Source: Alcaligenaceae bacterium (GTDB lineage Bacteria; Pseudomonadota; Gammaproteobacteria; Burkholderiales; Burkholderiaceae_B). Taken from it: a stretch of 54,892 nt of DNA. Positions within the stretch are counted from its first letter, which is position 1. Each line of letters starts with the position of its first letter. Positions 19,086 through 28,328 of the stretch are shown here, piece after piece. The stretch is taken from the NCBI GenBank assembly GCA_013416445.1, contig JACCER010000022.1:1-54892 (forward strand). Direction: 5' to 3'. The notes beneath the pieces were generated by a model. That model made no database searches and was not told where the DNA came from. It saw only the letters and a program-made list of their open reading frames with translations. The translations under genes and the position numbers were made by a program.

Positions 19086-21233
19086 ATGACCACCACATCC
19101 TTGATCTCCCGACTTGATAATGCCAAGTCTTGTTCAACTACTGTCAGCTATGGCTGTTTAGGCGAACTGGCCTTCATCATCATGGACAGCCCCCCGGTCA
19201 ATGGCTTGGGCGACACCATACGAGCGGGAATTTGGGCGGGTCTGGACCTGGCCGAGTCCGATGCGGGTGTTGCAGCCATTGTGATTTGCGGTGCGGGCAA
19301 GATGTTTTGCGGTGGTGCTGATATCCGCCAGTTCAATACGCCCAGGGCTACGGCGCGGCCCATGTTGCGCGAGGTCATCAAGCGAATCGAGCAGTCCGGC
19401 AAGCCCGTGATTGCCGCGATACATGGCATGGCCTTGGGGGGCGGGCTGGAGCTGGCGCTGGGCTGTCATTATCGCCTGGCTGAGGCTGGCGCCAAGCTGG
19501 GCTTGCCAGAAGTCAACCTGGGCCTGATCCCGGGTGGTGGCGGAACCCAGCGCTTGACGCGCCTGGTCGGCGCCGAGATGGCATTATCGCTTATTATCCA
19601 GGGTAAGCCCGTGGGTGCGGCGCAAGCCGTCAAGCTGGGTCTGGCGGATGGCGTGATAGAAGGTGATTTCTATTCTGCGATAGCCGCGTTTGTACAGGCG
19701 CTGGGGCAGCGTACCGTCTTGAATCATCCCATCATCGCCGATATGCCTCCTCCGGCGGCTTCAATTGCCGTGTTTGAAGCCGCAAGCAAAGGGGTGCATC
19801 CCAAGGCACGCAATGCCAAGGCCCTGCATGCCGTCATCGACTGCATCCAGCAAGCCACTCGGCTACCTACAGACGCAGGCCTGGATTACGAGCGCCGTCG
19901 CTTCGATGAACTGGTCGCCGGTCCCGAATCAAAATCCCTGAGGCATGTGTTTTTTGCAGAACGCGAAGCCTTGAAAATCAGCGGCCTGTCGTCCCAGCCC
20001 GACATTCGCACCATCAAATCGGTGGGTATAGTGGGCGCGGGCACAATGGGGGCGGGGATAGCCATGGCATACGCCAATGCTGGCATGCCAGTTATCTTGT
20101 TTGATCGTGATGCGGCGTCCATAGAACGCGGTCTGGCAACCATTAAGCACAATTACCAGATTACGGCCTCAAAAGGCAAGCTGTCTCAGGAAGCCATGGC
20201 CGAGCGCCTTGCAAGTATCGTGACCACTCTGGATATCTCCGCCTTGAGCGAGGCCGATCTGGTCATCGAAGCCGTCTTCGAAGACATGGCGGTGAAGAAG
20301 GCGGTTTTTGAACAGTTGGATCAACTATGCAAGGCTGGAGCCATATTGGCCACGAATACCTCCAGGCTAAGCATCGATGAAATCGCGTTAGTCACCAAGC
20401 GTCCCCAAGATGTCATAGGCTTGCATTTTTTCAGTCCCGCCAATGTCATGAAGCTGCTCGAAATCGTACGTGGCGAACTAACCTCGCCCAGCGTGATTGC
20501 GTCTTGCATGAAAATGGCTCAGTCCATAGGCAAGACACCTGTGCTGGTCGGAGTGTGCGAGGGGTTTGTCGGCAATCGCATGCTGGCTCCTTATTGGCGC
20601 GAAGTAGGGTTTCTGCTTGAAGAAGGGGCAACACCGGCACAAATCGATGCCGCATTGACACGATTCGGCATGGCAATGGGGCCTTTGACCATGGCCGACT
20701 TGGCCGGCTTGGATATCAACTGGGCAACCCGCAAACGCCTGGCTCCAACACGGCCCGCCGATTTGCGCTATTCAAAGGTGGCTGACCGAATTTGCGAGCT
20801 TGGCCGTTTCGGCCAGAAAACCGGCGCGGGGTATTATCGCTATGAAAACGGCAGCCGCACGCCTATACCTGATAGCGTAGTCGACGACCTGATTGTGCAG
20901 TGCGCCCACGAAGCAGGAATCGAGCGCAGGCTGATTTCCGATGAAGAAATCGTCGAGCGCTGCATGTTGGCCTTGGTCAATGAAGGCGCCAGCATCATTG
21001 AAGAAGGAATAGCCCAGCGCGCATCGGATGTCGATGTAGTGTATGTGAATGGTTATGGCTTTCCGGCATGGCGGGGCGGCCCCATGTTCTATGCAGAAAC
21101 ACTGGGTATCGCAGCGGTGCATGAGCGTGTACAGGCCTTATACGACTTGCATGGCAAGCATTGGGAACCCGCGCCTTTACTCAAGAGGCTGGCCCAGGCC
21201 GGTGCCAGTGAATGGCGCTTGCCTGCTGCTTGA
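19086..21233 (+). CDS. Enoyl-CoA hydratase / 3-hydroxyacyl-CoA dehydrogenase fusion
   Basis: Bifunctional beta-oxidation enzyme (hydration of enoyl-CoA, then NAD-dependent oxidation of the 3-hydroxy product). 715 residues from ATG 19086. The N-terminal crotonase domain (about 10-195) has GGGLELALGC and LPEVNLGLIPGGGG, keeping both catalytic glutamates. A Rossmann domain starts near 310 with VGAGTMGAGIAMAYANAG. HFFSPANVMKLLEIV and a C-terminal 3HCDH domain with NEGASIIEEGIA and YGFPAWRGGPM follow. Architecture is that of FadB/peroxisomal bifunctional enzymes. No thiolase gene is adjacent. It is convergent with the acyl-CoA synthetase gene. Confidence 0.92.
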   Translation: MTTTSLISRLDNAKSCSTTVSYGCLGELAFIIMDSPPVNGLGDTIRAGIWAGLDLAESDAGVAAIVICGAGKMFCGGADIRQFNTPRATARPMLREVIKRIEQSGKPVIAAIHGMALGGGLELALGCHYRLAEAGAKLGLPEVNLGLIPGGGGTQRLTRLVGAEMALSLIIQGKPVGAAQAVKLGLADGVIEGDFYSAIAAFVQALGQRTVLNHPIIADMPPPAASIAVFEAASKGVHPKARNAKALHAVIDCIQQATRLPTDAGLDYERRRFDELVAGPESKSLRHVFFAEREALKISGLSSQPDIRTIKSVGIVGAGTMGAGIAMAYANAGMPVILFDRDAASIERGLATIKHNYQITASKGKLSQEAMAERLASIVTTLDISALSEADLVIEAVFEDMAVKKAVFEQLDQLCKAGAILATNTSRLSIDEIALVTKRPQDVIGLHFFSPANVMKLLEIVRGELTSPSVIASCMKMAQSIGKTPVLVGVCEGFVGNRMLAPYWREVGFLLEEGATPAQIDAALTRFGMAMGPLTMADLAGLDINWATRKRLAPTRPADLRYSKVADRICELGRFGQKTGAGYYRYENGSRTPIPDSVVDDLIVQCAHEAGIERRLISDEEIVERCMLALVNEGASIIEEGIAQRASDVDVVYVNGYGFPAWRGGPMFYAETLGIAAVHERVQALYDLHGKHWEPAPLLKRLAQAGASEWRLPAA

Positions 21234-21235
21234 TG

Positions 21236-21273
21236 TGTTGTCGGATTGGTGTGCAGAGCATAATCCGACAACA
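21236..21273. repeat. REP-like palindrome, copy 2
   Basis: Perfect 12-bp arms TGTTGTCGGATT and AATCCGACAACA around a 14-base loop, placed two bases after the stop of the multifunctional gene and 29 bases before the convergent stop of the acyl-CoA synthetase. Its position suits a bidirectional transcript end. Confidence 0.85.
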
Positions 21274-21302
21274 TCACCCATCAGCTTGAAAAAGCAGCAG
21301 GT

Positions 21303-22850
21303 TTACAGTTTGCTGCTTAGTTGCTGCAAGTCTTTTTTCAGTACCTTGCCTATCGAGCTTCTGGGCAGGCTGTCGAGCAGATGCAGGCTTTTGATGCGCT
21401 GCATTTTTCCTACTCTGGCGTTGACCCATGCCATCAGGTCGGTTGCTTGTAGTTCTGCACCCGCTTTCAGTACTACAAACGCTACTGGAACCTCGCCCCA
21501 GTCGTCTGATTGCATGCCGACCACGGCGGCTTCCAGCACTTGGTCGTGCTGGCCCAGTTCTGATTCAATATCGCTGGGGTAAATGTTGAAGCCGCCGGAA
21601 ATGATCATGTCTTTTTTGCGTGCCATCAGCAGCAGGAAGCCGTCTTCGTCGAAGCGGCCGATATCGCCCGTGCGCAGGTAGCGCTTGCCTTCAGGTGAAA
21701 TCCACATGATTTCTTCCGTGAGTGCGGGCTGGTTCTTGTAGCCTGTCATGCGGGCGTTGGAATAGCCGGCAATTTCGCCGGTCTCACCCGGTGCGACCGG
21801 AATGCCTTGGTCGTCAAGCAGCGTGACATCGCTGCCTGGCCCAGGTTTGCCCACCGTATGCAGCTTGTGTGGGTACTTATGCGCTTCTAGCACGCATACG
21901 CCGCCGCCTTCAGTCATGCCATAGCTTTCTATGAGTTCCCCTGGCCAGCGGTTTAATACAGCCTGCTTCAGCGCTTTGGAAAAATGAGAGCTGGTGCAGA
22001 ATTTTTGTTCGAATGAGGACAGGTCGTAATCATCAAAGCCGTCGTAGTTCATGAAGCGCTGAAATTGCACAGGCACCAGCATGGTATGCGTTGCACGGTG
22101 CTTTTGAGCCAGTTCGAGGTAGGTCTTGACGTCGAATTTCGTCATGATCACCAGTGTGGCCCCGCGAGTGAGTGCGGCATACACCCCCACCAGCGTGGTA
22201 TTGGAATACAGCGGCGTCGAAATCATGAACACCGTGGCGGGTGAAAGCTGTGGCATACGCTGGCTGCTATGTATCCAGCGCATGGAAATGGGGTGGATGA
22301 TCCCTTTGGGCGTGCCGGTGGTGCCGGAAGAATAAATAATATTAATGGGGTCGGATGGGTTGGGGGTGGCCCTGATATATTCAGAAGTGTCATCCGAAAG
22401 CCAGTTGTCCCAGCCAGGCCCCGGGCTGTCCAGGCTGACGGTTTTTAGCCCGGTGGCGGCTATGACGCCGTCAAGCATGGCATGGGCGCTGGCGTCGGTG
22501 AAAAGCAACGCTGGAGCCGCATCAAGCAGCATGGCTTGCAGGGCTTTTGTGCTTGCCGCAGGCGACATCGGCGCTACCACGGCGCCGTGGCGGATGGCGC
22601 CAAAGAATATCGCCATGTATTGCAGGCTGTTGGCCGCGCAAATGGCAAGCACATCGCCTGCCTTTACCTGCTGGTTTTGCAGGCTATGCGCAACCTGGTT
22701 GAGCAAGGCATTAAATTGCCCGTAGGTAATGACTTTGCCTTCTATGATCAGCGCTGGATGTTCTGGCCTGATCGCGGCGTGTAGCCTTATACCGTCGGTA
22801 ACCAGAGCGCAGTCGCGTTCAAGTAATTGTTCCAGGGTTTCTATTTTCAT
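21303..22850 (-). CDS. Acyl-CoA synthetase (AMP-binding)
   Basis: ATP-dependent acyl-CoA ligase of the ANL superfamily, 515 residues from ATG 22850. An upstream in-frame start at 22985 would overlap the preceding Bug gene and is not supported. Motifs: IIYSSGTTGTPKGIIHP (P-loop-like), ESYGMTEGGG, YLRTGDIGRFDEDG, hinge KKDMIISGGFNIYP, and the C-terminal catalytic lysine in PRSSIGKVLKKDL. Last gene of the caiB-maoC-bug-acs operon; it likely activates the carboxylic acid taken up with the help of the Bug protein. Substrate unknown. Confidence 0.92.
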   Translation of the reverse strand: MKIETLEQLLERDCALVTDGIRLHAAIRPEHPALIIEGKVITYGQFNALLNQVAHSLQNQQVKAGDVLAICAANSLQYMAIFFGAIRHGAVVAPMSPAASTKALQAMLLDAAPALLFTDASAHAMLDGVIAATGLKTVSLDSPGPGWDNWLSDDTSEYIRATPNPSDPINIIYSSGTTGTPKGIIHPISMRWIHSSQRMPQLSPATVFMISTPLYSNTTLVGVYAALTRGATLVIMTKFDVKTYLELAQKHRATHTMLVPVQFQRFMNYDGFDDYDLSSFEQKFCTSSHFSKALKQAVLNRWPGELIESYGMTEGGGVCVLEAHKYPHKLHTVGKPGPGSDVTLLDDQGIPVAPGETGEIAGYSNARMTGYKNQPALTEEIMWISPEGKRYLRTGDIGRFDEDGFLLLMARKKDMIISGGFNIYPSDIESELGQHDQVLEAAVVGMQSDDWGEVPVAFVVLKAGAELQATDLMAWVNARVGKMQRIKSLHLLDSLPRSSIGKVLKKDLQQLSSKL

Positions 22851-22914
22851 GGTTTTGCTTGTTGCACACAATGGGGCTTTATTATCTACCTTTTCGCCGC
22901 CTTTTTGATTCTCG

Positions 22915-23889
22915 TCAGTCAAGCTTGACGTTAGCGGCGCGAATAACATCGCCCCAGCGCTTGGTTTCACTGAGTATATAGTCACGGTATTCGCTGGCAG
23001 AAGAGCTGCTTGCCTCGGCGCCTTGGGCAGCCAGTTGTTTAAGCACGGTATCAGTTTTCAGGGCTTTTTGGATTTCGCTATTAAGCCGTTCAATAATCGC
23101 AGGCGAAGTACCAGCAGGGACGACAATACCTTGCCAAGCGCCGATTTCAAAGCCCGGAATGAGTTGCTCTGCGACGGCAGGCACATCAGGCAACAGGGCG
23201 CTGCGATCTTTGCTGGTAACAACCAGGGCCTTGACCCTGTTCTCGCGGATAAATGGCAACGAGTCATTCAAGGTATTGGTCATGAACTGGATCTGGCCAC
23301 CGACCAAGTCGGTCAGGGCGGGAGCGCTGCCGCGATACGGTATATGTTCGGCATCGATGCCGATAGACTGATTGAACAGAAAAGCACCCAGGTGCGTTGC
23401 ATTACCGGCACCTGCCGAGCCATAGGATAGTTTGCCAGGGTTTTTCTTGGCGTAATCGATGAATTCTTCAATGGTGTTGGCGGGCACTGAAGGATGTGTC
23501 AGCAGCACCATCGGGATAACAGCCGTAGGCGATACGGCATCAAAATCCTTGGCTGGGTTCAGCGCCAGCTTGGTGTACAGATTGGGTGCGAGGGCAATGG
23601 ATGACGTGTTGTACAAGAGGGTGTAGCCGTCGGGCTTGGCGTTGGCTGCGGCGGTCATTCCGATGGTTGCATTGGCACCCCCCTTGTTTTCAACAACAAT
23701 GGTTTGGTTTAGCTGTTGTGAAAGCTGTGCCGCCAATAGGCGCGCTACCATGTCAGTTGGTCCGCCGGGCGGGAAGGGGACAATCATGGTGACAGGGCGT
23801 TCAGGCCACGTGGCGGCTGGCGTAGCGACAGCTGTTGACAGAGGTAGCGCCAGTAATGTGACAAGAATGGTTCTGCGCAGGGTGCTCAT
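22915..23889 (-). CDS. Bug family solute-binding protein
   Basis: Periplasmic solute receptor of the Bug/TctC family, very numerous in Bordetella relatives, binding carboxylates or amides. The 324-residue product has a Sec signal peptide (about 1-23, ending AVATPA), then the hallmark WPERPVTMIVPFPPGGPTD, VVENKGGA, and GSAGAGNATHLGA. The ribosome-binding site AAGGAG is well placed. No TctA/TctB membrane partners are next to it; the only ones in this window (tctBA) are 25 kb away and lack their own receptor. Confidence 0.93.
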   Translation of the reverse strand: MSTLRRTILVTLLALPLSTAVATPAATWPERPVTMIVPFPPGGPTDMVARLLAAQLSQQLNQTIVVENKGGANATIGMTAAANAKPDGYTLLYNTSSIALAPNLYTKLALNPAKDFDAVSPTAVIPMVLLTHPSVPANTIEEFIDYAKKNPGKLSYGSAGAGNATHLGAFLFNQSIGIDAEHIPYRGSAPALTDLVGGQIQFMTNTLNDSLPFIRENRVKALVVTSKDRSALLPDVPAVAEQLIPGFEIGAWQGIVVPAGTSPAIIERLNSEIQKALKTDTVLKQLAAQGAEASSSSASEYRDYILSETKRWGDVIRAANVKLD

Positions 23890-23933
23890 GATGGTCTCCT
23901 TGGATATTGTATGTAATAGTTTTAAATAATGTG

Positions 23934-24398
23934 TTAATCGGGCTTGCCCGCCAGCATGCGAGTCGCGGTATAGGTAATGACATCGGTGCCGTGCTGGTTT
24001 TTGATGTCTATGCGCGATGCAACTATTGCCCGGTTGTGCTTGGAAGTGGGTCTAAGGGCAGTGACCTCGATTTCTGCCCAGACGGTGTCACCAACCACCA
24101 CAGGCGCCAGCATTTTTTTATTGACTTCAAGCAATGCCAGGCCTGTACCTTGAACCATGCCTTGCATGATCAGGCCCTCGATCAGGCCGTAGGTGAGGGC
24201 GCCAGGAACGGGCCGGCCTTTCATGGCGCCATGCTCGAAGGTTGCATCAATGAAAATGGTTTCCAGCATGCCGGTAACGCTGACAAAATTGATGACATCG
24301 GTTTCCGTAATGGTGCGTCGGAAGGTTTGGAAGCGCTGGCCTACAGTGAGTTCTTGCCAGTAATATCCGCGGCCCAGCATGGGCAGGTCGTTGTTCAT
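23934..24398 (-). CDS. MaoC-like hot-dog protein lacking catalytic residues
   Basis: A 154-residue hot-dog fold protein of the MaoC dehydratase group. The region that normally reads TGDxNPxHxD, with the catalytic Asp and His, reads TGMLETIFID here, so both catalytic residues appear replaced (D to M, H to F). Other family features (GRPVPGALTYGLIEGL, VGDTVWAEIEV) are kept. It may act on a different chemistry, bind acyl-CoA without hydrating it, or be a divergent subgroup. Its ATG overlaps the caiB stop (ATGA), so it is translationally coupled to the CoA-transferase. Confidence 0.85.
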   Translation of the reverse strand: MNNDLPMLGRGYYWQELTVGQRFQTFRRTITETDVINFVSVTGMLETIFIDATFEHGAMKGRPVPGALTYGLIEGLIMQGMVQGTGLALLEVNKKMLAPVVVGDTVWAEIEVTALRPTSKHNRAIVASRIDIKNQHGTDVITYTATRMLAGKPD

Positions 24399-25645
24399 AT
24401 TGAGTCGTCTTGTAAATTTTGGGTTGTGGAAGAGGGTGCGGGGCCGATGGCGGCCTTGCTTGCCAGCATGGCGTCTATCTGGGCACTGGATAGCCCAGCT
24501 TGCGACAAAATTTCGTGGGTGTGCTGGCCTAATCTGGGCGGCATGGCGGGCTCGATATTGCCTTGCTCCATGCGTACAGGGCTGCGCGTGAAGCGATAGG
24601 TGTTTTTTTCGGTGTCGGGTACATCGACAAAAAAATCCACGCTTTGCAAGTGCGGGTCATGTTCAAGATCGTCAAGTGAGTTCATGCGCGTGGCCGGTAT
24701 TTCGAGCTGTGCGCAAAAATCCAGCCAATCCTGGGTGGAGCGTTGCAGTACGATGCCGCCCAGCAGTTCGTATAGTTCGGCAATATGTTGGGTGCGCGCG
24801 GCAATATCGGTAAAGCGTGGGTCGACGGCGGTTGCCGCATTGCCGGTGGCTTCGAAGAAACGTTTCCAGTGCCGGTCGGTGTAGGGCATGATGCAAATGT
24901 AGCCGTCAGTGGTCTGGTAAGGCTTGCGCCAGGGGGTAAGCAGGCGCGTATAACCCGCGGGCTGGTTGGCGCCAGACAGGTGACGGCCATAGAAGTGCTC
25001 GACCAGCATATAAGACGTCATGGCTTCAAACATCGGAACTTCAACAAATTGCCCCTGGCCAGTGCGCTCGCGCTGGAACAGGGCGGCCAGTATGGCGTGG
25101 GCGGCGACCAGCCCGCAGGTCTTGTCGGCGGCGATAGTGGGCAGGTAGCGGGGCGTGTCGGTTTGCCTGGCAACGACGTCGGCAATACCGCTGAGGCCTT
25201 GTATGGTGTCGTCGTAAGCGGGTTGGCCCTGATAGGCGCCACCGTTGCCAAAGCCGTGCAGGCCGGCGTAAATCAGGCGCGGGTTGCGCGCGCGCAAGCT
25301 GGCCGGGTCCAGCCCCAGGGCTTCCATTTTTTGTGGACGTATGCTGTGCATGAATACATCGGCCTGATCGACCAGTGTTAGCAGTGCTTCGCGCGCCGCA
25401 GCCTGTTTCAGATCAAGCACCAGACTGCGCTTGTTTCGGTTGACTCCCAGGAATATGGCCGCCATGCCAGGCTCGAAGGCAGGCCCGGTATTGCGGGTGG
25501 AGTCGCCGTCTGGCGATTCTATCTTGATGACGTCGGCGCCATAATCGGCCAGTATTTGCGATGCGTAAGGCCCGAAAACGACCGAGCTCAGATCGAGTAC
25601 CCGGATGCGGTCAAGGGCGGGAGGCGTAAGAGGATTTGTTTTCAT
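24395..25645 (-). CDS. CaiB/BaiF family CoA-transferase
   Basis: Class III CoA-transferase, 416 residues, moving CoA between carboxylic acids. Seen: N-terminal IRVLDLSSVVFGPYASQILADYGADVIKIE, NRNKRSLVLDLK, GLHGFG, the catalytic aspartate in IAADKTCG, and RTGQGQFVEVPMFEAM. Length is normal. First gene of the operon, divergent from the LysR regulator with only 73 bases between starts, the classic layout for LysR control. With MaoC-like, Bug and acyl-CoA synthetase genes it suggests catabolism of a short or aromatic carboxylic acid. Confidence 0.93.
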   Translation of the reverse strand: MKTNPLTPPALDRIRVLDLSSVVFGPYASQILADYGADVIKIESPDGDSTRNTGPAFEPGMAAIFLGVNRNKRSLVLDLKQAAAREALLTLVDQADVFMHSIRPQKMEALGLDPASLRARNPRLIYAGLHGFGNGGAYQGQPAYDDTIQGLSGIADVVARQTDTPRYLPTIAADKTCGLVAAHAILAALFQRERTGQGQFVEVPMFEAMTSYMLVEHFYGRHLSGANQPAGYTRLLTPWRKPYQTTDGYICIMPYTDRHWKRFFEATGNAATAVDPRFTDIAARTQHIAELYELLGGIVLQRSTQDWLDFCAQLEIPATRMNSLDDLEHDPHLQSVDFFVDVPDTEKNTYRFTRSPVRMEQGNIEPAMPPRLGQHTHEILSQAGLSSAQIDAMLASKAAIGPAPSSTTQNLQDDSI

Positions 25646-25718
25646 GGTGGGATGAGTCTATTCTTGATGCTCGATAACGGTCTAATATTGTTTCTGTATT
25701 AAGTGATAGTAAAAAAAC

Positions 25719-26615
25719 ATGGCTATTACCCTTCGTCAATTCCAGCAATTCATTACCATTGCCCAGGTTGGCAGTTACCGTCAAGCTGCCGAACGGCTTT
25801 TTATAGCACAGCCGGCTTTGTCGGTGTCGATACAGAAGCTGGAAGGCGAGGTTGGTGCGAAGCTGCTGGAGCGTGGTGCAAAAGGGGTCACACTGACGCC
25901 AGCCGGCCTGGCCCTGATGAAAGACGCGAAGGCAGCATTGTTTTATGCTGACCAGGCTTGCCGCTCGGCTCGCTTGGTTGCCTTGGGCGAGTGGGGGGAA
26001 TTGCGACTGGGTTTCGTTGGGTCGGCAACGTATAAGCTGCTGCCGCTGTGCATACCTGCTTTTCGTGACAGGCATCCCAGCGTAAAAGTCGAATTGCGGG
26101 AAGACAGTACCATGGGGTTGATAAACTTGCTGCGTAGCCATGAAATCGACGCGGCTGTGGTCAGAGGGCCCATCGTCGAAGATCCGACCCTTGAGGAATG
26201 CGTGCTTGAATACGATGACCTGATGCTGGCGGTGTCGGTGGGCCACCGGTTTGCAGAGCGTAGGGAAATCGCCTTGCACGAATGCCATAACGAAGATTTT
26301 GTGCTTTATGCATCCACGGCTGTTCCCGGCCTGCATCGTGAGGCCTTGTCACTTTGCCATCAGGCAGGGTTTATGCCGCGTATCAGCCAGGAAGCGCTTC
26401 AGGTGCAAACTCTGCTTAGTCTGGTGGCTAGCGGCATGGGTGTTGCACTGGTGCCGGCAGTCACTAGGTCTTATTCACCCCAGCATGTTCATTTCATCAG
26501 GCTGACCGATGCCGGCGCGCGTCGGTGTTTGTCGTTGTCATTGGTGGCCTGTCGTGATACGCGATCCATTCTCGTTACCCGTTTGCGCGATACGATGCGT
26601 GAGCTGATTGCCTGA
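25719..26615 (+). CDS. LysR family regulator
   Basis: A 298-residue LysR-type transcriptional regulator. The winged helix-turn-helix covers about residues 1-60 (FITIAQVGSYRQAAERLFIAQPALSVSIQKLE), followed by the periplasmic-binding-protein-like effector domain. It is transcribed away from caiB across a 73-bp gap, so it very probably controls that operon and itself, with a CoA ester or the free acid as likely inducer. No clear dyad could be assigned by eye in the gap. Confidence 0.93.
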   Translation: MAITLRQFQQFITIAQVGSYRQAAERLFIAQPALSVSIQKLEGEVGAKLLERGAKGVTLTPAGLALMKDAKAALFYADQACRSARLVALGEWGELRLGFVGSATYKLLPLCIPAFRDRHPSVKVELREDSTMGLINLLRSHEIDAAVVRGPIVEDPTLEECVLEYDDLMLAVSVGHRFAERREIALHECHNEDFVLYASTAVPGLHREALSLCHQAGFMPRISQEALQVQTLLSLVASGMGVALVPAVTRSYSPQHVHFIRLTDAGARRCLSLSLVACRDTRSILVTRLRDTMRELIA

Positions 26616-26677
26616 CCTGGCCTGCAATAATGCCGTGGGCGGGAGCTCGTGCATACGCGTGTAATCCGGCATTGACC

Positions 26678-26721
26678 GCCTCAAAAAAACACCACGCATG
26701 AATCGTGGTGTTTCTTGAGGC
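26678..26721. terminator. Bidirectional intrinsic terminator
   Basis: The arms GCCTCAAAAAAACACCACG and CGTGGTGTTTCTTGAGGC form a long hairpin with a short CATGAAT loop region, with T runs in either reading. It lies between the convergent LysR and crotonase genes and should stop both transcripts. A few bases earlier GTAATCCGGC resembles half of the REP-like palindrome. Confidence 0.85.
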
Positions 26722-26774
26722 TTTTCCTGAGGCCCGTAACTGGCTTCAGGGGCGCCGCGTGGGCGTTGGGTGAA

Positions 26775-27575
26775 TCAGGATGTTTTCGTTCGGGATCCCC
26801 GTTTTTGCAGGAATGCGTCAACGGCCTGGGCGTGATCGGGTGTTTTATGCGCAATGGCCTGGAAGCCGGCTGACATTTCCAGCAAGGTATCGAGCCGGCT
26901 ATGCTGCCCTTCGCGTAGCAAGCGCTTGCTCATGCGTACTGCTGCTGGCGGGTTTGCGGCAATGCGCTGCGCCATTTTGCGGCATTCGTCCAGTAGCTGA
27001 TCTGGCGCGACGGCTTTGGATATCAAGCCCCAGGCCAAAGCCTGCTTTGTATCGATGGGGTCGCCAGTGAGCGTCATTTCAGCAGCGCGCGACATGCCGA
27101 TAAGGCGAGGCAGGAACCAGGCGCCGCCGTCTCCGGGAATAAGGCCAAGTTTGACAAAGCTTTCAGCGAAAATTGCCTGTTCGGCGGCAATGCGAATATC
27201 GCACATGCAGGCAAGATCAAAACCGGCTCCGATAGCGGGGCCGTTTACCGCTGCGATTGTTGGCACTTCCAGGTTATGCAGGGCCAGGGGCAATCGTTGT
27301 ATGCCACGCTGATATTCATGGCGCAGGGCCATGCTGCCCACTTCAGGTTGAAGCTGACGCTGCATGTCTTTGATGCTGCCGCCCGAAGAGAAGACCTTGC
27401 CTGCGCCGGTAATGATGACGGCGCGGACGGCCGGATCGGCTTCAATACGCTGCAAGGCCTTCAGGAGTTCCTCGACGAGGCTGTTTCCGGTAAGGGCGTT
27501 GCGGGTTTCATGGTGATCCATGGTGAGTGTGACGATGCCGTCTTGGTCTTGATCGAAATGCAGTGCTTGGTCCAT
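26775..27575 (-). CDS. Enoyl-CoA hydratase/isomerase family (PaaG-like)
   Basis: A 266-residue crotonase-fold protein. The oxyanion-hole region is present, but the two hydratase glutamates are not in their usual places: GAGFDLACMCDIR has Asp where Glu is usual, and SFVKLGLIPGDGG lacks the PE pair. This pattern resembles PaaG-type isomerases, where an Asp near PGDGG serves instead. I therefore prefer an isomerase-type enoyl-CoA enzyme over a classical hydratase. It is a single gene, convergent with the LysR gene and separated by a terminator. Confidence 0.85.
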   Translation of the reverse strand: MDQALHFDQDQDGIVTLTMDHHETRNALTGNSLVEELLKALQRIEADPAVRAVIITGAGKVFSSGGSIKDMQRQLQPEVGSMALRHEYQRGIQRLPLALHNLEVPTIAAVNGPAIGAGFDLACMCDIRIAAEQAIFAESFVKLGLIPGDGGAWFLPRLIGMSRAAEMTLTGDPIDTKQALAWGLISKAVAPDQLLDECRKMAQRIAANPPAAVRMSKRLLREGQHSRLDTLLEMSAGFQAIAHKTPDHAQAVDAFLQKRGSRTKTS

Positions 27576-27729
27576 GTTTGTCTCTTGGGTATTGGTCGGA
27601 GGGCGAACCCGGAGTCGTTGCCGGTTCGCGCCTGGGGCTCGTAGAGCATAGAATAGCGCAGCCTTTCAGGCCAATACTATTTCTAGCTAGGAACGATAAC
27701 GAAAGAGTATCAGGCTTGTGGAGCAGTGG

Positions 27730-28047
27730 CTACTGCAGACCAGTGGTTGCCCAGGCGGCCCCTTGCCGTATCAGCAGATCGGCCAGGCCCTTGGATTCTT
27801 CGGCGCTCAGGCCTTGTTCCATGATGGTGAAAACCGAGAAATCGACGCCCGAGGCCGCTGTGAGTTGCCAACTGTTGCCGTCGCTTTCTATTTCCAGCCC
27901 TGAGTGGTGCAGGACATTGCCGTTTGGTAGCTTTTTCCAGATAGAGCCTTGCGGCGGCAGTTCATTATTCAAGGGAGTCTCATGAATTTGGGCAAGCCGG
28001 GGGTGGGCTTGTTCGTTGATAAATGGCTGAGGCAGCAGCCGACCCAT
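27730..28047 (-). CDS. Hypothetical protein, 105 aa
   Basis: Not recognised. 105 residues from ATG 28047 (an upstream in-frame start at 28122 adds an unlikely Lys/His/Ile-rich piece). The sequence holds PPQGSIWKKLPNGNVLHHSGLEIESDG, and a helical C-terminus rich in Glu, Leu and Ala. No signal peptide or membrane helix. It stands alone, divergent from the Ap4A-phosphorylase-like gene. Confidence 0.6.
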   Translation of the reverse strand: MGRLLPQPFINEQAHPRLAQIHETPLNNELPPQGSIWKKLPNGNVLHHSGLEIESDGNSWQLTAASGVDFSVFTIMEQGLSAEESKGLADLLIRQGAAWATTGLQ

Positions 28048-28240
28048 GATTTGAATGTGGCAATAATACGCGATTACTAGCTTGAGTTTAATTAGATGAT
28101 GTGACTTAAATTTGCCGAGCAATACCGATAATTGACCATTGCTGGCTGTTTAAGCCTATTTCACATAGTGGTTTGCTGACGTGGACGTGTTTTGTCGTAA
28201 GTGTAAACCCCTATCGTATTGGCGCTAGCTTAGTGTGGGT

Positions 28241-28276
28241 TGTAGGTCGGATTAGCGTCGCCAGGCCTGGCCTACA
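28241..28276. repeat. REP-like palindrome, degenerate copy 3
   Basis: Begins TGTAGGTCGGATTAGCG and ends CTGGCCTACA. The outer arms still pair, the inner part is diverged. It lies in the 280-bp gap upstream of the Ap4A-phosphorylase-like gene, in which nothing else was identified. Confidence 0.7.
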
Positions 28277-28328
28277 ATGCCTGTAATAGCTAACAAAAAT
28301 TTATAATCAATTGCAACAGGGGGGAGCC

